Source of the DNA: Leifsonia sp. 71-9
GTDB taxonomy: Bacteria; Actinomycetota; Actinomycetes; Actinomycetales; Microbacteriaceae
Length of the DNA stretch: 63,456 nt
Direction of reading: 5' to 3'
NCBI RefSeq assembly: GCF_001898805.1
Contig: NZ_MKVJ01000021.1
Span: 645,669-709,124 of the forward strand
A program made the translations under genes and the position numbers. This document shows, in pieces, positions 35,425 to 44,431 of the stretch. The first letter of the stretch is position 1; each line of letters opens with the position of its first letter. The notes beneath the pieces were generated by a model, which saw nothing but the letters and a program-made list of their open reading frames with translations, was not told the origin of the DNA and searched no databases.

Positions 35425-36315
35425 TCAGCCCGCGCCGTCCGTGACGTGGCCTGCGCCGCAGGCGGCGACGGCGTCGCCGTGCCAGCCTGCGGGCGCGGCA
35501 TAGAGGGCGTCGCAGATGCCGGTTCCGACGTAGACGCCCCGGTAGTCCGCGTCGGCCGCCTCCGGTTCGATGTCCATCACCCGCAGCGTGCCGGGCACGG
35601 CCTCCGTATTCTCCGACCCTCCCGTCAGGACCGTCATCGTCAGGCCGACGTCGCACGCCCGCACGGCGGCCGGATCGGAGGAGTCGCCCTCGGTGCGCCC
35701 CGGGGCGATGTCCACGTCGACCACGACCTGCTCGCCCTGCTTCAGCACGATCGTCCGGGCCGGGAAGTAGTCCTTCTTCACCCCCGCCGTCGTGAACGAG
35801 AACGGGCCCGGGTTGCTCTCCTCCGGGTAGAAGGTCATGCTCTCGGAGTCGACCCCTCCGCCCCGCCCGACGGCCTGGCGCACGAGCGTCCCCCGCGACG
35901 GCGCCCGGCAGTCGCTCGTGATGGACATCCCGACGATCCGCACCGGGTCCTGCCGGTTGCCGGTCACCGCGAGCGCCTCCACGGCGTCGTTGGTGACGAC
36001 GCCGTGCTTGTGGGCGACGAGCCAGGCGTCCTCGTGGCGCACATCCATCGCGGACAGGGCCTTCACCTCCGCCCCCGAGAGGGACTGGCCGACGGGGAGG
36101 CTCACATCGTCCTCGCCCGGCTGCGGGTCGAGGTGCACGGCGACGGGCGGCCCGCTCGTGGTCGCCCCGGCGAACCAGTGCTCGCCGGACTGGACGATCC
36201 CGGTGACGGCCAGGCCGATCACGGCCGCACCCGCGGTCGCTCCGACCCACACGGCCACGCGACGCCACGGATGCGGCGTCGCGGTCTGCTCGCGCGGAGG
36301 CGCCTTACGCGCCAT
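35425..36315 (-). CDS. Membrane-anchored extracytoplasmic protein, 296 aa, unknown
   Basis: A Pro/Arg-rich cytoplasmic start (MARKAPPREQTATPHPWRR) is followed by one membrane helix (residues about 22-42, VAVWVGATAGAAVIGLAVTG) and a roughly 250-residue outside domain. That domain is beta-rich with Cys in TSDCRAPSRG, RACDVGLT, GICDALY and AACGAGH, which could form disulphides. No enzyme motif is evident and I do not recognise the family. ATG 36315 is used because the longer frame to 36360 runs into the repeat-rich gap. Confidence 0.65.
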   Translation of the reverse strand: MARKAPPREQTATPHPWRRVAVWVGATAGAAVIGLAVTGIVQSGEHWFAGATTSGPPVAVHLDPQPGEDDVSLPVGQSLSGAEVKALSAMDVRHEDAWLVAHKHGVVTNDAVEALAVTGNRQDPVRIVGMSITSDCRAPSRGTLVRQAVGRGGGVDSESMTFYPEESNPGPFSFTTAGVKKDYFPARTIVLKQGEQVVVDVDIAPGRTEGDSSDPAAVRACDVGLTMTVLTGGSENTEAVPGTLRVMDIEPEAADADYRGVYVGTGICDALYAAPAGWHGDAVAACGAGHVTDGAG

Positions 36316-36390
36316 CTCGTCCCACGGGAACAGGATGCGCCGAAACGCCGCGCGCGGCAAGCGGTGTGCGCGGCGAGCGGGCGGACGGGC

Positions 36391-36453
36391 GTCTGCGGTC
36401 CTGCGGTACGTCCGCGGTCGGGCGAGCGGGCGCAGACGTACCGGCGGGCCGCA
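36391..36453 (+). repeat. REP-like hairpin repeat, copy A
   Basis: A 63-base imperfect palindrome: the outer arms TGCGGTCCTGCGGTACG and CGTACCGGCGGGCCGCA pair at most positions. A close copy in the same orientation lies at 37017-37079 on the other side of the GyrI-like gene. Shared landmarks are GTCTGCGGTCC, GGTA, CCGCG, GGCGCAG, CGTACCG and GCCGCA. Size and structure resemble repetitive extragenic palindromes. Confidence 0.65.
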
Positions 36454-36491
36454 GTCGATGCGGGGCGAAGGACGCGTGGGAGGATGTCCGC

Positions 36492-36998
36492 ATGCGCACA
36501 GGTGAGCTGGATGTCGTAAGCGGTCCCGAGCTGCAGTCCCGCCCGGCCGTCGCGACGCTGGGCATCCGCGAGACCGTCCCGTTCCGGACGATGCTGTCGA
36601 ACCGGGACCGCCTCCTCGCCGAGCTGATCGCCTGGCTCGATGAGCACGATGTCGAACCGGCGGGTCCCTTCTTCCTGCGCCTGCACGTGGTGGACATGTC
36701 CGATCTGATGCAGATCGAGGTCGGCGTCGCGGGCTCGTCCGACGCGACCGACGACCGGGTCCGGGCCGGGGTGCTCCCGGCGGGCGACTACGCCGTGCTG
36801 GCGTATCGCGCGAAGTCGATGGCGGCGAACCGCGCGCTGCACGCCTGGATCCAGGAGCAGGGGCTCCAGCTGGACACGCGGCCGGATCCCGGCGGGGAGG
36901 CCTTCGCCTCCCGGTGCGAGACCTACCTGACCGACCCGCGCACGGAGCCGCGGAAGACCCGCTGGGTCGTCGAGCTGGCGTTCCTCACGCGGTCGTAG
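36492..36998 (+). CDS. Stand-alone GyrI-like / AraC effector-binding domain protein
   Basis: 168 aa. The order of segments RPAVATLGIRETVPFRTM, LLAELIAWLDEHDVEPAGPFFLRLHVV, RVRAGVLPAGDYAVLAYRAKS and NRALHAWIQEQGLQ matches the GyrI-like (SOUL-type) small-molecule-binding fold. There is no DNA-binding domain, so it may bind or sequester drugs or other ligands rather than regulate transcription. It is isolated: both flanks are copies of a 63-base palindromic repeat. ATG 36492 fits the alignment start. Confidence 0.75.
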   Translation: MRTGELDVVSGPELQSRPAVATLGIRETVPFRTMLSNRDRLLAELIAWLDEHDVEPAGPFFLRLHVVDMSDLMQIEVGVAGSSDATDDRVRAGVLPAGDYAVLAYRAKSMAANRALHAWIQEQGLQLDTRPDPGGEAFASRCETYLTDPRTEPRKTRWVVELAFLTRS

Positions 36999-37016
36999 CC
37001 GCGCCCCGCGCCTCGT

Positions 37017-37079
37017 GTCTGCGGTCCCGTGGTATGACCGCGCCTGCTCGCGCAGGCGCAGTCGTACCGCCGCGCCGCA
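37017..37079 (+). repeat. REP-like hairpin repeat, copy B
   Basis: Second copy of the palindromic element at 36391-36453, same orientation. Arms TGCGGTCCCGTGGTATG and CGTACCGCCGCGCCGCA flank an inner CGCCTGCTCGCGCAGGCG-type stem, here better paired than in copy A. It directly abuts a truncated-looking reading frame that begins at 37080. Confidence 0.65.
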
Positions 37080-37250
37080 TGGGACGTCTCGGTCTTCGCG
37101 GTCGGACACTCGCCGCGCGGCGTCGCGTACGCCGGCTTCCTCGCGCCGGTGGTCGGCGTCCTCGCGCTGGCGGTCGTCCACTGGGTGATCACGGGCGCAG
37201 ATGAGAAGCCGGTCGAGGCGACGGAGCCGGGCGCCCGGGTGGCCGCGTAG
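37080..37250 (+). pseudogene. C-terminal fragment of a small membrane protein, next to repeat B
   Basis: The frame from 37080 to the TAG at 37248-37250 reads WDVSVFAVGHSPRGVAYAG, then one clear membrane helix (FLAPVVGVLALAVVHWVIT) and an acidic tail (GADEKPVEATEPGARVAA). It has no start codon in a good place, and going upstream it runs through repeat B to a stop at 37035. It therefore looks like the back end of a gene cut off at the repeat. The rest of 36999-37305 holds the repeat and a terminator-like hairpin. Confidence 0.35.
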
Positions 37251-37283
37251 ACCCTGAAGTCGGCACAGCCGCGCCGGACGGCC

Positions 37284-37302
37284 GAGATCGTCCTCCGATC
37301 TC
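37284..37302 (-). terminator. Hairpin after the alkylsulfatase-like gene
   Basis: GAGATCG-N5-CGATCTC, a perfect seven-pair stem that can be extended by C/G pairs with one bulge, lies three bases after the stop of the minus-strand gene. No T-run follows. It is a plausible intrinsic or RNA-stabilising end. Confidence 0.45.
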
Positions 37303-37305
37303 CGG

Positions 37306-39177
37306 TCAGGGCAGCACGATGTTGAAGCCAGGGTCGCCCGGATCGAGCACGCTCGTCAGCTGCGCGAGCACGCCCGGATCCCCCTCGACCGTCAAACCCT
37401 CCGACGCCGTGTCCCCGCCCACGAGCGCCAGGAAGCGCGCCTTCGTCGACGTCAGATGGAGCGCGGCGTCACCGCTCGGCTCCTTCTCGACGTAGATCAG
37501 CACGCCCTTGCGGAGGGTGAGGCGGAACGAACGGCCGAGGTCCCTGAACGTGATGTCGAACGCGAGGTCCAGGTCCCACGCCTTCGGGCCGTTCACCGTG
37601 ATGGCGATCGCGTCGAAGAGCTGCTCCGGGGTGAGCTGCGCGAGGATCGCAGGGGCGTTCGCCGACAACGGCGTGCCGAAGTTGCCTTCGCGGAGTTCGG
37701 TCGCGCCGGACAGGAAGAAGTTGCGCCACGTGCCGTTCTCCGATCCGTAGCCCAGCTGCTCCAGGGTGTCGGCGTAGAGGGCCTTCGCGCTGTCGTTCTC
37801 CGGTTCGGCGAAGACGGCGTGGTCCAGGAGCGTCGCCGCCCAGCGGAAGTCGCCGTCGTCGTACGCCTGCTGCGCCAGCTCGACGACCCGGTCCACTCCG
37901 CCGATCGCCGCCACGTAACGCTCGGCCAGCGGCTTCGGCGGGTGGGGCCAGAGGCGCGCCGGGTTGCCGTCGAACCAGCCCATGTAGCGCTGGTAGATGG
38001 CCTTGACGTTGTGCGACACCGAGCCGTAGTAGCCGTGGGTGCTCCAGTTCGCGGCCAGCGCCGGGGGGAGCTCGATGGTCTCGGCGATCTCCGCCCCGTT
38101 GAGTCCTTGGTTGAGCATGCGCAGCGTCTGGTCGTGCAGGTACCCGTAGAGGTCCCGCTGCACGCCGAGGAACGCTTTGATCTCGTCGTTGCCCCAGGTG
38201 GGCCAGTGGTGGGAGGCGAACACCACGTCGGTGTCATCGCCGAACCGCTCGATCGCCTCGGTGAGGTACTGCGACCAGACGTGCGGGTCGCGCACGACAG
38301 CTCCGCGCAGCGTCAGCAGGTTGTGCAGGTTGTGGGTGGCGTTCTCGGCCATGCACAGGGCGCGATAGCGCGGGATGTGGAAGTGCATCTCCGACGGCGC
38401 CTCCGTGCCCGGCGCCATCTGGAACTCGACCTCCACCCCGTCGAACGTGTGCGTCTCGCCGGTGGTGGTGATCTCGAGGGTCGGGACCATGATCCCCGGC
38501 GCTCCCGTCGACGTCGTCTGGCCGAGCCCGGCGCCCACCTGACCCTGCGGTCCGCGAGCGAGCGCCGCACCGTACATGTAACCGGAGCGGCGGGACATGG
38601 CCGTGCCGGCGTAGACGTTCTCCGAGATCGCGTGCTCGAGGAACCCCTCCGGGGCGACGATCTGCACCCGGCCCGCCTCGACCTCCTCCGGCGTGACGAT
38701 GCCGAGCACGCCGCCGAAGTGGTCGATGTGGCTGTGGGAGAAGATCACGGCCACGATCGGACGGTCACCGCGATGCTTCCGGTAGAGAGCGAGGGCCGCA
38801 GCGGCCGTCTCCGCGGCGATGAGCGGGTCGACCACGATCACTCCGGAGTCGGTCTCGATGAACGACATCACCGACAGATCGAAGCCGCGGGCCTGGTAGA
38901 TGCCCTCGACGACTTCATAGAGGCCGTGCTTCGCCACGAGCCGGCTCTGCCGCCACAGGCTGGGGTTCACCGTCTCCGGCGCATCGCCGTCGAGGAAGTC
39001 GTAGGTGGAGGCGTCCCACACCACCTCGCCGGCGGCGTTGCGGATCGCCGGGTCGTCGAGCGTGCCCAGGAAGCCGCGGTCAGCCGCCTCGAAGTCCGCG
39101 GTGTCCGCGAACGGGAGGCTACCGGACAGTGAGGTGTGCGCGTCGCGGATGGACGGCGTCGGATCGTTCTGCTCCAT
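37306..39177 (-). CDS. Alkyl-sulfatase-like metallo-beta-lactamase-fold hydrolase
   Basis: 623 aa. The MBL zinc motif is FSHSHIDHFGGV (residues about 155-166), with the second metal ligand set in EMHFHIPRYRALCMAENATHNLHN near 280-300 and ASHHWPTWGND near 335. The middle segment with YYGSVSHNVKAIYQRYMGWFDGNP and the C-terminal SCP2-like domain (after ELREGNFGT) are diagnostic of SdsA1/BDS1-type enzymes, which cleave alkyl sulfates such as SDS. No Tat or Sec signal is seen, so it may be cytoplasmic. ATG 39177 has GAGAGGGA upstream. Confidence 0.9.
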   Translation of the reverse strand: MEQNDPTPSIRDAHTSLSGSLPFADTADFEAADRGFLGTLDDPAIRNAAGEVVWDASTYDFLDGDAPETVNPSLWRQSRLVAKHGLYEVVEGIYQARGFDLSVMSFIETDSGVIVVDPLIAAETAAAALALYRKHRGDRPIVAVIFSHSHIDHFGGVLGIVTPEEVEAGRVQIVAPEGFLEHAISENVYAGTAMSRRSGYMYGAALARGPQGQVGAGLGQTTSTGAPGIMVPTLEITTTGETHTFDGVEVEFQMAPGTEAPSEMHFHIPRYRALCMAENATHNLHNLLTLRGAVVRDPHVWSQYLTEAIERFGDDTDVVFASHHWPTWGNDEIKAFLGVQRDLYGYLHDQTLRMLNQGLNGAEIAETIELPPALAANWSTHGYYGSVSHNVKAIYQRYMGWFDGNPARLWPHPPKPLAERYVAAIGGVDRVVELAQQAYDDGDFRWAATLLDHAVFAEPENDSAKALYADTLEQLGYGSENGTWRNFFLSGATELREGNFGTPLSANAPAILAQLTPEQLFDAIAITVNGPKAWDLDLAFDITFRDLGRSFRLTLRKGVLIYVEKEPSGDAALHLTSTKARFLALVGGDTASEGLTVEGDPGVLAQLTSVLDPGDPGFNIVLP

Positions 39178-39252
39178 CGGAAATCCCTCTCGTCGAATCG
39201 TCCTGCGGGGACAGCGTCCTGCACGCCACGGTGTCGTGTCTAGAGGGGAGCA

Positions 39253-39361
39253 TTGGCCGTGAACGGGCACCGGATCCGACATGTGGCCCGCGCTGCTCGC
39301 CGGGTTCGGCCTGCTCGGGATCGGGCTCCTGCTGCGCCGGCGCCGGCGCTTCCAGGGGTAG
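39253..39361 (+). pseudogene. Possible decayed sortase-sorting tail (LAxTG + membrane helix + Arg run)
   Basis: From 39281 a 26-codon frame reads MWPALLAGFGLLGIGLLLRR and then three more Arg, F, Q, G and stop: a hydrophobic helix followed by a basic cluster. Just upstream, with one-base shift at about 39259-39262, codons spell L-A-V then T-G-T-G-S-D. Joined, this is an LAxTG motif, helix and positive tail, the cell-wall sorting signal of actinobacterial surface proteins. No body of such a protein is recognisable upstream, so it is either a remnant or a tiny membrane peptide. Confidence 0.3.
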
Positions 39362-39379
39362 GGGCGGTGCCCGAGCCGG

Positions 39380-40407
<1,028 letters not shown>

Positions 40408-40411
<4 letters not shown>

Positions 40412-40785
40412 GCCGGGGCCTCGTCGCTCGCGGCCTCCGCGTGATGGTGCCGCGGAGTGCCGCCGAGCGAGTGCTCCGCCTGGAAGATCGCGTCGGTCAC
40501 GAGACGGCTGGCGTGCTCGTTGCCGAGCCGGTAGAAGACGCGCTGGCCCTCCTGCCGGGTTGCGACGATGCGGGCCAGCCGAAGCTTGGCGAGGTGCTGC
40601 GAGACCGCGGCGGGCTGCTTGTCCAGGATGTCGGCGAGATGGTTCACCGACAGCTCGCCCGCATCTCGCAGGGCGAGGACGATGCGCACGCGCGTCGCGT
40701 CGGCGAGCATCCCGAACACCTCGACCGCGAGCTCGACGTACTGGCTGTCGGGGAGTCGTCCGCATATCGGCTTATCTGCATCCAT
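40408..40785 (-). CDS. ArsR/SmtB-type metal-responsive repressor (CzrA-like)
   Basis: 125 aa. Winged helix with VFGMLADATRVRIVLALRDAG, ELSVNHLADILDKQPAAVSQHLAKLRLARIV and QEGQRVFYRLGNEHASRLV. The C-terminal helix carries DAIFQAEHSLGG and then HHHAE, giving Asp/His ligands as in the alpha-5 zinc site of SmtB/CzrA. Metal binding should release it from the inverted repeat ATCTGC-N8-GCAGAT that covers its own start codon. It controls the CDF exporter in the same operon. A TTTAAT -10 six bases before the ATG suggests a leaderless message. Confidence 0.88.
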
Positions 40786-40793
40786 ACGCAGAT
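40774..40793. promoter_or_regulatory. Operator of the metal-efflux operon
   Basis: ATCTGC-N8-GCAGAT, perfect six-base arms, spans the ATG at 40785 and touches the TTTAAT -10 (40797-40792). It resembles ArsR/SmtB operators (imperfect 12-2-12 repeats with ATATGA- or TGCA-type halves). Binding would block initiation. Confidence 0.65.
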
Positions 40794-40881
40794 TAAACAC
40801 GGAGAGACGCCGCGACGCAAACAGGTGAGGGCTGCCTCGGCTTCCTGGCACGGAACGCCCGCCCCTGCCTAGGCTGTGCCC

Positions 40882-41607
40882 ATGACCGATGAGATCCGTG
40901 CCGGACAGCATCCCGATGAACCGCACCGCGAGGGTCTCGCGCAACGTCTGAACTGGTTGCGAGCCGGTGTCCTCGGCGCCAACGACGGCATCGTGTCCGT
41001 CGCGGCGGTCGTCGTCGGTGTGGCGGGTGCGACGCCGACGGTCCCGGCCATCCTGACCGCCGGTCTCGCCGCGCTGGTCGGCGGTGCGATCTCGATGGCG
41101 CTCGGCGAGTACGTGTCGGTCAGCAGCCAGCGGGACAGCGAGCACGCGCTCATCGCGAAGGAACGCCGGGAGCTCGCCGAGATGCCCGAGGCCGAGTTCG
41201 AGGAGCTGACCGGGCTGTGGGAGGCCAAGGGCCTGCGCCCGGAGACCGCGCGCCAGGTCGCGATCGAGCTGACCGAGCGGGACGCCCTCGCCGCGCACCT
41301 GTCGGTGGAGCTCGGGATCGACCAGGACGACGTCGTGAGCCCCTGGCACGCGGCGCTCGCCTCCGCCGTCGCCTTCACGATCGGCGGCATCCTCCCGCTG
41401 CTGACGATCCTGCTGCCGGCGGAGGTGCGCATCCCGGTCACCTTCGTCGTGGTGCTGGTCGCGCTGGCCGTCACCGGCTACATCGCCGCGTGGATCGGCG
41501 GCAGCTCGCGCGGCAAGGCGATGCTGCGGGTGGTCGTCGGCGGTGCGCTCGCCCTGGCGGCGACCTTCACGATCGGCGCGCTGCTGGGCACCTCCGGCGT
41601 CGTCTGA
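40882..41607 (+). CDS. VIT1/CCC1-family iron/manganese transporter
   Basis: 241 aa. LNWLRAGVLGANDGIVSVAAVVVGVAGA (residues about 23-50) is the VIT signature helix, followed by LVGGAISMALGEYVSVSSQRDSE. A long cytoplasmic metal-binding segment (ALIAKERRELAEMPEAEFEELTG) links to three C-terminal helices. The family moves Fe(II) or Mn(II) out of the cytosol in exchange for protons. ATG 40882 sits six bases after TAGGCT, a leaderless arrangement. It is divergent from the metal-efflux operon, which fits a shared metal theme. Confidence 0.9.
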   Translation: MTDEIRAGQHPDEPHREGLAQRLNWLRAGVLGANDGIVSVAAVVVGVAGATPTVPAILTAGLAALVGGAISMALGEYVSVSSQRDSEHALIAKERRELAEMPEAEFEELTGLWEAKGLRPETARQVAIELTERDALAAHLSVELGIDQDDVVSPWHAALASAVAFTIGGILPLLTILLPAEVRIPVTFVVVLVALAVTGYIAAWIGGSSRGKAMLRVVVGGALALAATFTIGALLGTSGVV

Positions 41608-41618
41608 GCGGCGCGGCC

Positions 41619-42770
41619 GTGACCTTCGCACTGCTGGCGCTCGTCGTCCTCGTCGGGCTGCTGGGGCCGGTGCTGTCCGCCCGCGCACGATGGCGGGTGC
41701 CCGTCGTGCTGGGCGAGCTGCTCGGCGGACTCCTGATCGGCGTGTCCGGCCTGCGGCTGGTGGATCCGGCGGCGAGCGACTTCCGGCTGTTGGCCGACAT
41801 CGGGTTCGGGCTCACGATGATGGTCGTCGGCTCCCGCATCCCGGTGCGGGATGCGGTCGTGCGGTCCGCCGCGGTGCGCGGGCTGCTCGGTGCGCTCGCG
41901 GTCGGCGTCGCGTCCGCCGTGCTCGGAACCGGACTCGGCGTGCTGTTCGGCACCGGACACGGGGCCGTGTACGCGGTGCTGCTCGCGTCGTCGTCCGGCG
42001 CTCTCGTCCTGCCGATGCTGCCGTCGGCCCGCCTGAAGGCGGCGTCGTCCGCCCAACTTGTCGCGCAGATCGCCATCGCCGACATCGCCTGCATCGTGGT
42101 CCTGCCGCTCGTGATCGCCCCCGACCGCGCCCTGCCCGCCGCCGTGGGCGCCCTCGCCATCGCGATCGCGGCCGTCCTGCTGCTCCTCGGCCTGCTCCGG
42201 GTCGGCCGCACCGATCTGCGGCGCCGGCTGCACGCCTACTCGGAGCGCCGGAGGTTCGCCCTCGAGCTGCGGTTCAGCCTCCTGGCCCTGTTCGCGCTCG
42301 CGGCGATCGCGCAGTTCGCCGGCCTGTCGATCATGCTGGCCGGGTTCGCGCTCGGGCTGGTGCTCTCGGCGATCGGAGAGCCCCACCGGCTCGCCCGACA
42401 GCTGTTCGGTATCACGGAGGGGTTCTTCGGGCCGCTGTTCTTCGTCTGGCTCGGCGCCTCGCTCGACCTGCGTGCGTTCGTCGGGCACCCCCTGATGATC
42501 CTGCTGGGCGTCGCCCTGGGGCTCGCCGCCGTCGCGGCCCATCTGGCGGCCCGGGCAGCCGGTCTGCCCTGGCTCCAGTCCGTCGCCGCGGCGGGACAGC
42601 TCGGCGTGCCTGTCGCCGCGGTCGCCCTCGGCATCCAGACCGGCACGCTGCTGCCCGGGGAGGGATCGGCGATCCTGCTCGGCGCGCTCGTCACGGTCGG
42701 GACCTCGGCCGCAGCGATCGGGGCGCTCGGCCGCCGCGCGGTCCCCGTCGGCGACGGGAAGCCGGCATGA
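41619..42770 (+). CDS. Kef-type cation:proton antiporter (CPA2), membrane domain only
   Basis: 383 aa, about twelve hydrophobic helices. VPVVLGELLGGLLIGVSGL (residues about 25-43), GLTMMVVGSRIP, and QIAIADIACIVVLP with the conserved Asp, then ITEGFFGPLFFVWLGASLDL, all typical of Na_H_Exchanger proteins. No RCK/TrkA nucleotide-binding domain is attached, so gating must differ from KefC. GTG start. It lies 11 bases after the VIT1-like gene and overlaps the next permease (ATGA), suggesting a transporter operon. Confidence 0.87.
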   Translation: MTFALLALVVLVGLLGPVLSARARWRVPVVLGELLGGLLIGVSGLRLVDPAASDFRLLADIGFGLTMMVVGSRIPVRDAVVRSAAVRGLLGALAVGVASAVLGTGLGVLFGTGHGAVYAVLLASSSGALVLPMLPSARLKAASSAQLVAQIAIADIACIVVLPLVIAPDRALPAAVGALAIAIAAVLLLLGLLRVGRTDLRRRLHAYSERRRFALELRFSLLALFALAAIAQFAGLSIMLAGFALGLVLSAIGEPHRLARQLFGITEGFFGPLFFVWLGASLDLRAFVGHPLMILLGVALGLAAVAAHLAARAAGLPWLQSVAAAGQLGVPVAAVALGIQTGTLLPGEGSAILLGALVTVGTSAAAIGALGRRAVPVGDGKPA

Positions 42771-44047
42771 CGGCCGCAGGACCGTCCCTCGCCCGGCGTC
42801 TCGGGCTGTTTGACGCCGTCGTGATCGGGCTCGGGTCGATGATCGGCGCGGGCATCTTCACGTCGTTCGCGCCGGCCGCCGCGGCTGCGGGAGGCGGGCT
42901 CCTGATCGGCCTCGCGATCGCCGCGGTCGTCGCGTACTGCAATGCCACGGCGTCGGCGCAGCTCGCCGCCCAGTACCCGACCTCGGGCGGCACCTACGTG
43001 TACGGCCGCGAGCGGCTCGGCGACTGGCCGGGATTCCTGGCCGGCTGGAGTTTCGTCATCGGCAAGACGGCGAGTTGCGCCGCGATGGCCCTCACCTTCG
43101 CCGCGTACGCGGTCCCCGTCGGCTGGCAGAAGCCGGTGGCCGTGCTCGCGGTGCTCGCGCTGGCGGCGGTGAACTCGTTCGGCGTGACGCGCACCGCCGG
43201 ACTCACCCGGGTGATCGTCGCCGTGGTGCTCGTCGTCCTCGTGATCGTGATCGTGGCCGGCGCGGTCGGCGGGAGATCGCAGGCGGCGGATCTCGGAGTC
43301 GACCTCCTCGTCGGCGGCTGGTACGGCGTCCTGCAGTCGGCGGGCCTGCTGTTCTTCGCGTTCGCCGGCTACGCGAGGATCGCGACGATGGGCGAGGAGG
43401 TGAAGGATCCGGCCCGCACCATCCCGCGCGCGATCCTCACGGCCCTCGCGATCGTCCTCGTCGTCTACGCGCTCATCGCGGTGACGGTGCTGCTGGTGCT
43501 CGGACCGGAGAGGCTCGCGGCGTCGAGCGCCCCGCTGGTCGACGTGGTCGCCGCCGGCGGCTGGGGATGGGCGGTGGTCGTCGTCCGGATCGGCGCGGCC
43601 GCAGCGGCGCTCGGTGCCCTGCTCGCCCTCGTTGCGGGGGTGGGGCGCACGACGCTCGCGATGGCCCGCAACCGCGACCTGCCGACGTGGCTGTCCGCCG
43701 TCCACCCGCGCTACCGAGTGCCCCGGCGGGCCGAGCTGGCACTGGCGGTGGTGGTGAGCGTGCTCGTCCTCACCGTGGACCTGCGCGGCGTGATCAGCTT
43801 CTCGTCCTTCGGGGTGCTCCTCTACTACCTTGTCGCCAACCTGTCGGCGCTGACGCAGTCCGGCCGGGAGCGACGGTATCCGCGCGCGCTCCAGTACGTC
43901 GGTGCGCTGGGTTGCGTGGTCCTGGTCGTCACGCTCCCGCCCGCGGCCATCCTCACCGGCATCGCCGTGCTCGTCGTCGGGATCGTCTCCCGGCTCGCGC
44001 GGCTCCGCCTCGACCGGCGGAGGGCGACGCACGGGACGCGCGGCTGA
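42767..44047 (+). CDS. APC-family amino acid/polyamine permease
   Basis: 426 aa, about twelve helices. LGLFDAVVIGLGSMIGAGIF (residues 12-31) holds the substrate-backbone-binding GSMIGAGI motif. FFAFAGYARIATMGEEVKDPARTIPRAI near 200 is the APC consensus amphipathic region. The tail is basic. Uptake of an amino acid or amine is expected; substrate unknown. Its ATG overlaps the preceding antiporter stop. The stop is one base from that of a convergent glyoxalase-like gene. Confidence 0.9.
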   Translation: MTAAGPSLARRLGLFDAVVIGLGSMIGAGIFTSFAPAAAAAGGGLLIGLAIAAVVAYCNATASAQLAAQYPTSGGTYVYGRERLGDWPGFLAGWSFVIGKTASCAAMALTFAAYAVPVGWQKPVAVLAVLALAAVNSFGVTRTAGLTRVIVAVVLVVLVIVIVAGAVGGRSQAADLGVDLLVGGWYGVLQSAGLLFFAFAGYARIATMGEEVKDPARTIPRAILTALAIVLVVYALIAVTVLLVLGPERLAASSAPLVDVVAAGGWGWAVVVVRIGAAAAALGALLALVAGVGRTTLAMARNRDLPTWLSAVHPRYRVPRRAELALAVVVSVLVLTVDLRGVISFSSFGVLLYYLVANLSALTQSGRERRYPRALQYVGALGCVVLVVTLPPAAILTGIAVLVVGIVSRLARLRLDRRRATHGTRG

Positions 44048-44048
44048 C

Positions 44049-44414
44049 TCAGCCCAGCTGCTGCAGGACCCAGGTGTTGCCGTCCGGATCCGCGAACGAG
44101 GCGAAGAGGATGCCGCCCATGTCCGTGACCTCGCTCACGGCGGCACCGCGCCCGGCCAGCTCGGCGCAGACGGACCGCATGTCGTCGACGACGAGATGGA
44201 TCCCGCGGACCGTGCCATCCGCCGGATCCCCGCCCATGCCCGTCCCGAACGCGATCGAGCAGGAGGAGCCGGGCGGGGTCAGCTGCACGATCCGCATCCC
44301 GTTGCCCGGCTGCACGTCGTGGTCCAGGTCGAAGCCGGCGACGTCGGTGTAGAACCGTTTGCTGCGGTCCACGTCCGACACCGGTAGCGGGATCAACTCG
44401 ATCCTCATGCGCAT
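44049..44414 (-). CDS. Glyoxalase/VOC-superfamily protein
   Basis: 121 aa. IELIPLPVSDVDRSKRFYTDVAGFDLDHD opens the VOC fold; FGTGMG, GIHLVVDDMRSVCAELAGRGAAV and FADPDGNTWVLQQ complete it. These proteins bind metal and act on diverse small molecules or confer resistance. Three in-frame ATGs (44420, 44414, 44408) follow AAGGAGG; 44414 gives the best spacing of six bases. Substrate unknown. Confidence 0.87.
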   Translation of the reverse strand: MRMRIELIPLPVSDVDRSKRFYTDVAGFDLDHDVQPGNGMRIVQLTPPGSSCSIAFGTGMGGDPADGTVRGIHLVVDDMRSVCAELAGRGAAVSEVTDMGGILFASFADPDGNTWVLQQLG

Positions 44415-44431
44415 GCGCATCCTCCTTCTGC

